DNA of 64,000 nucleotides from Bacteroidia bacterium. Its GTDB lineage: Bacteria > Bacteroidota > Bacteroidia > Chitinophagales > UBA2359. This document shows positions 62,172 through 64,000 of this stretch, piece by piece (the first letter of the stretch is position 1; each line of letters begins with the position of its first letter). The translations under genes and the position numbers were made by a program. The notes under the pieces were generated by a model, which saw only the letters and a program-made list of their open reading frames with translations, ran no database searches and was not told where the DNA came from. The stretch is from the NCBI GenBank assembly GCA_030427245.1, contig JAUHXA010000001.1:27899-91898 (forward strand), written 5' to 3'.

Positions 62172-62738
62172 TTACTCTTTCACTACCTCCAAAGCTCTTT
62201 CAACCACTTCTTTCAAATCTTTATACTCAAAAGAACGTTCATAAAATGCTTTGTAATTGGAAGGTGGATGTGACAATAACGTGGCGGGAATAGAACCTGT
62301 CCAAGCATCACTGACCTTATCTATCCAACTATTCGGATTTCGTTCATTCAATAACCATACATCCTCGTTCAGATTCCGCTTATTAATAAAAGGCACTAAT
62401 TTGGTCGAAAGCATATCAATAAAATCCAAACTCACAAAAATGAGTTTCACTTTTTGAGAAGCGTATTCATCATGAACCTGCTCAAAATAAGGCATTTCCT
62501 TCACACAAGGCATACACCATGTTGCCCAAAAATTGTAAATATAAAGTGTGTCATCATCTGTCTTGATACGTTCTTCAAACTCGGCAAAGTCCATCACTTC
62601 TGGTACTTTCATAGGTTTCTTTTTAACAGATTCCGTTTCAGAGGTATTTTCAGTGGTGTTGTTAGGGATGTCGTTGGGATTCACACAAGCACTCACTAAA
62701 AAAAGAGGACAAAGCACTAAAAGAAAGAATTGTTTCAT
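62172..62738 (-). CDS. Thioredoxin-like (TlpA/ResA) lipoprotein
   Basis: A 188-residue lipoprotein (lipobox ending at Cys18, LVSAC). A thioredoxin fold starts about residue 45 with the active site FWATWCMPC (C75, C78) and the cis-proline region SIPATLLSHPP (about 150). It handles thiol-disulfide exchange in the envelope, perhaps cytochrome c maturation. It has no transmembrane anchor besides the lipid. It precedes the HhH protein gene. Confidence 0.9.
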   Translation of the reverse strand: MKQFFLLVLCPLFLVSACVNPNDIPNNTTENTSETESVKKKPMKVPEVMDFAEFEERIKTDDDTLYIYNFWATWCMPCVKEMPYFEQVHDEYASQKVKLIFVSLDFIDMLSTKLVPFINKRNLNEDVWLLNERNPNSWIDKVSDAWTGSIPATLLSHPPSNYKAFYERSFEYKDLKEVVERALEVVKE

Positions 62739-62806
62739 TTGATTTCTTTTTTAATTTCAACAAAAATAAATAACCTTTGGGAAAAAAACCGATAACAGAT
62801 ATAAAT

Positions 62807-63574
62807 ATGAATCAACAAAAGACTATTTTTATAACAGGATCAACCGCAGGAATAGGTGAGGCAACAGCTCTAGTATTTGCTCAAAACGGTTGGAACTTAA
62901 TCCTTACAGGTCGACGAAAAGAACGTTTGGATGCCATTGCTTCAAAAATAGAGGAAACATATAAAGTAAATGTTTTGCCCTTAAGTTTTGATGTTCGTAA
63001 TAAAGCAGCCGTAAAAGATGCTATTTCCAATCTACCTAACAACTGGAAAGGCATTGATGTTCTTGTTAACAACGCAGGATTGGCGATAGGACGAGATGCT
63101 TTTCAAAATTCACAAATTGAAGATTGGGAAATCATGATTGACACAAACATTAAAGGGCTTTTATACGTTAGTAGGTTGATTAGCCCAATGATGATTGAAA
63201 ATGGGAAAGGACACATTATCAATATCAGTTCTATAGCAGGCAGACAGGTCTATGCTAATGGTCATGTTTATTGTGCTACCAAACACGCTGTTGAAGCATT
63301 GAGTCAGGCAATGAGGATTGATTTACTCAAACACCACATCAAAGTTACTTCTATTCAGCCAGGTATGGTCGAAACTGAGTTTTCAGTCGTTCGTTTTAAG
63401 GGAAATAAAGAACAAGCAGACAGCGTTTATGAAAATGTCGTGCCTTTAGTAGCCCAAGATGTAGCCGAAACTATTTATTTTGCAGCTACTCGACCTTCTC
63501 ATGTTAACATCAATGAAATCATGCTCACTTGCACTGCTCAAGCCAATGCATTCTATTTAGAGAGAGAAAAATAG
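62807..63574 (+). CDS. Short-chain dehydrogenase/reductase (YdfG-like)
   Basis: About 255 residues from MNQQKTIFITGSTAGIGEAT; a longer frame starts at 62777. TGSTAGIG, NNAGLAIG and the catalytic SSIAGRQVYANGHVYCATK (Y and K four apart) are classical SDR marks; RRK after TGR favours NADPH. It resembles YdfG-type dehydrogenases acting on 3-hydroxy acids or serine, which is inference. It is monocistronic. Confidence 0.88.
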   Translation: MNQQKTIFITGSTAGIGEATALVFAQNGWNLILTGRRKERLDAIASKIEETYKVNVLPLSFDVRNKAAVKDAISNLPNNWKGIDVLVNNAGLAIGRDAFQNSQIEDWEIMIDTNIKGLLYVSRLISPMMIENGKGHIINISSIAGRQVYANGHVYCATKHAVEALSQAMRIDLLKHHIKVTSIQPGMVETEFSVVRFKGNKEQADSVYENVVPLVAQDVAETIYFAATRPSHVNINEIMLTCTAQANAFYLEREK

Positions 63575-63688
63575 AACTTTTTTTTGAAAAAAATATTTTA
63601 TCTTTAAACTTACAAACAAAGCCAACATCTAAAAACGTAGATTATCATCATTGAACATAAATTCAATTAACTTAAAAATCATAATACA

Positions 63689-64000
63689 ATGAAAAAGATT
63701 TTGTCCATTCTTAGCGTATTTGCCATCCTCTTTTCTACTAATATTTTTGCTCAAAGTCAAGTAGATGCCGATCAAGCATTTTTACCAACGAGAGTGAAAA
63801 CATACAATGCGGCTGAATTTCAAATCAATCCAGAGCAAGTAGCCCAAGAACTTACCAGTAACCTCAATAGCCAATTGTCTTTTGATTCTCAACAAGAAGC
63901 AACTGTCTACCAAATCAATTTGGAAACAGCACAAAAGAGACTTGCATTGAGTAGCCTACAAAACACCGATACCAATGGTTTTATTAGTGCCGTAATGGAT
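63689..64000 (+). CDS. Exported protein, partial (cut by window end)
   Basis: The first 104 residues are seen: a signal peptide (MKKILSILSVFAILFSTN IFAQ, cleavage after about residue 22) and the mature VDADQAFLPTRVKTYNAAEF, then charged and Gln-rich segments. No family was recognised. The frame stays open to the last base, so the gene continues beyond the window. Confidence 0.7.
   Translation, partial: MKKILSILSVFAILFSTNIFAQSQVDADQAFLPTRVKTYNAAEFQINPEQVAQELTSNLNSQLSFDSQQEATVYQINLETAQKRLALSSLQNTDTNGFISAVMD

Overview
The window looks like chromosome of a Bacteroidota bacterium with low-to-middling GC. The signs are a C-terminal type IX secretion sorting domain on the 942-residue repeat protein, many Bacteroidota-type families (DUF4403, head-GIN DUF2807, DUF3089, YqaE-tailed lipoprotein), A/T-rich leaders without Shine-Dalgarno sites, and promoter-like sequences of the form TTTG-N19/20-TAnnTTTG. 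A marine or activated-sludge Saprospiria-like lineage is possible, but I cannot prove the rank below phylum.

Layout. 1-4.4 kb: an endonuclease/exonuclease/phosphatase-family protein, a CsbD stress protein with a DUF1328 membrane peptide, a cytochrome P450, and a pirin with a Tat-like leader. 4.5-12.8 kb: a defence island, read on the minus strand: beta-class methyltransferase (type III Mod-like), ABC-type AAA ATPase, DUF4276 TOPRIM-like protein, and a 1206-residue helicase-nuclease (type III Res-like) with a likely C-terminal HEPN domain. The ATPase-TOPRIM pair sitting inside a restriction-modification operon is the most interesting system here. 12.9-33 kb: mixed housekeeping and envelope genes (thioesterase, LysE transporter, SDR, FadJ-type fatty-acid oxidation enzyme, T9SS cargo, cytochrome c peroxidase, GIN-domain protein, DUF4403, DNA ligase LigA, MotB/OmpA-like protein). 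A decayed YhcG/DUF1016 gene lies at 19.4-19.6 kb. A 225-bp MITE-like element with terminal inverted repeats and a 4-bp duplication lies at 33.2-33.5 kb and abuts a sensor kinase stop codon. 33.5-38 kb: sensor kinase and a large polytopic membrane protein.

38-59.4 kb is the core information-processing block, almost all on the minus strand: rplM-rpsI-rpsB-tsf; guaB divergent from purM; then, in transcription order, xerC, hpf, tRNA-Tyr, tRNA-Gly, tRNA-Thr, tuf, tRNA-Trp, secE, nusG, rplK, rplA, rplJ, rplL, rpoB, rpoC. Two structures between rplL and rpoB look like an attenuator and a processing hairpin. 59.5-64 kb: acyl-CoA dehydrogenase, a helix-hairpin-helix protein, a thioredoxin-like lipoprotein, a second SDR, and the start of an exported protein cut by the window end.

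Genes that appear to work together: the four-gene restriction/defence cassette; the translation and transcription operons; guaB with purM in purine synthesis; and the FadJ-type protein with the acyl-CoA dehydrogenase and thioesterase in acyl-CoA metabolism (not clustered). No CRISPR array, rRNA or intact insertion sequence was seen.
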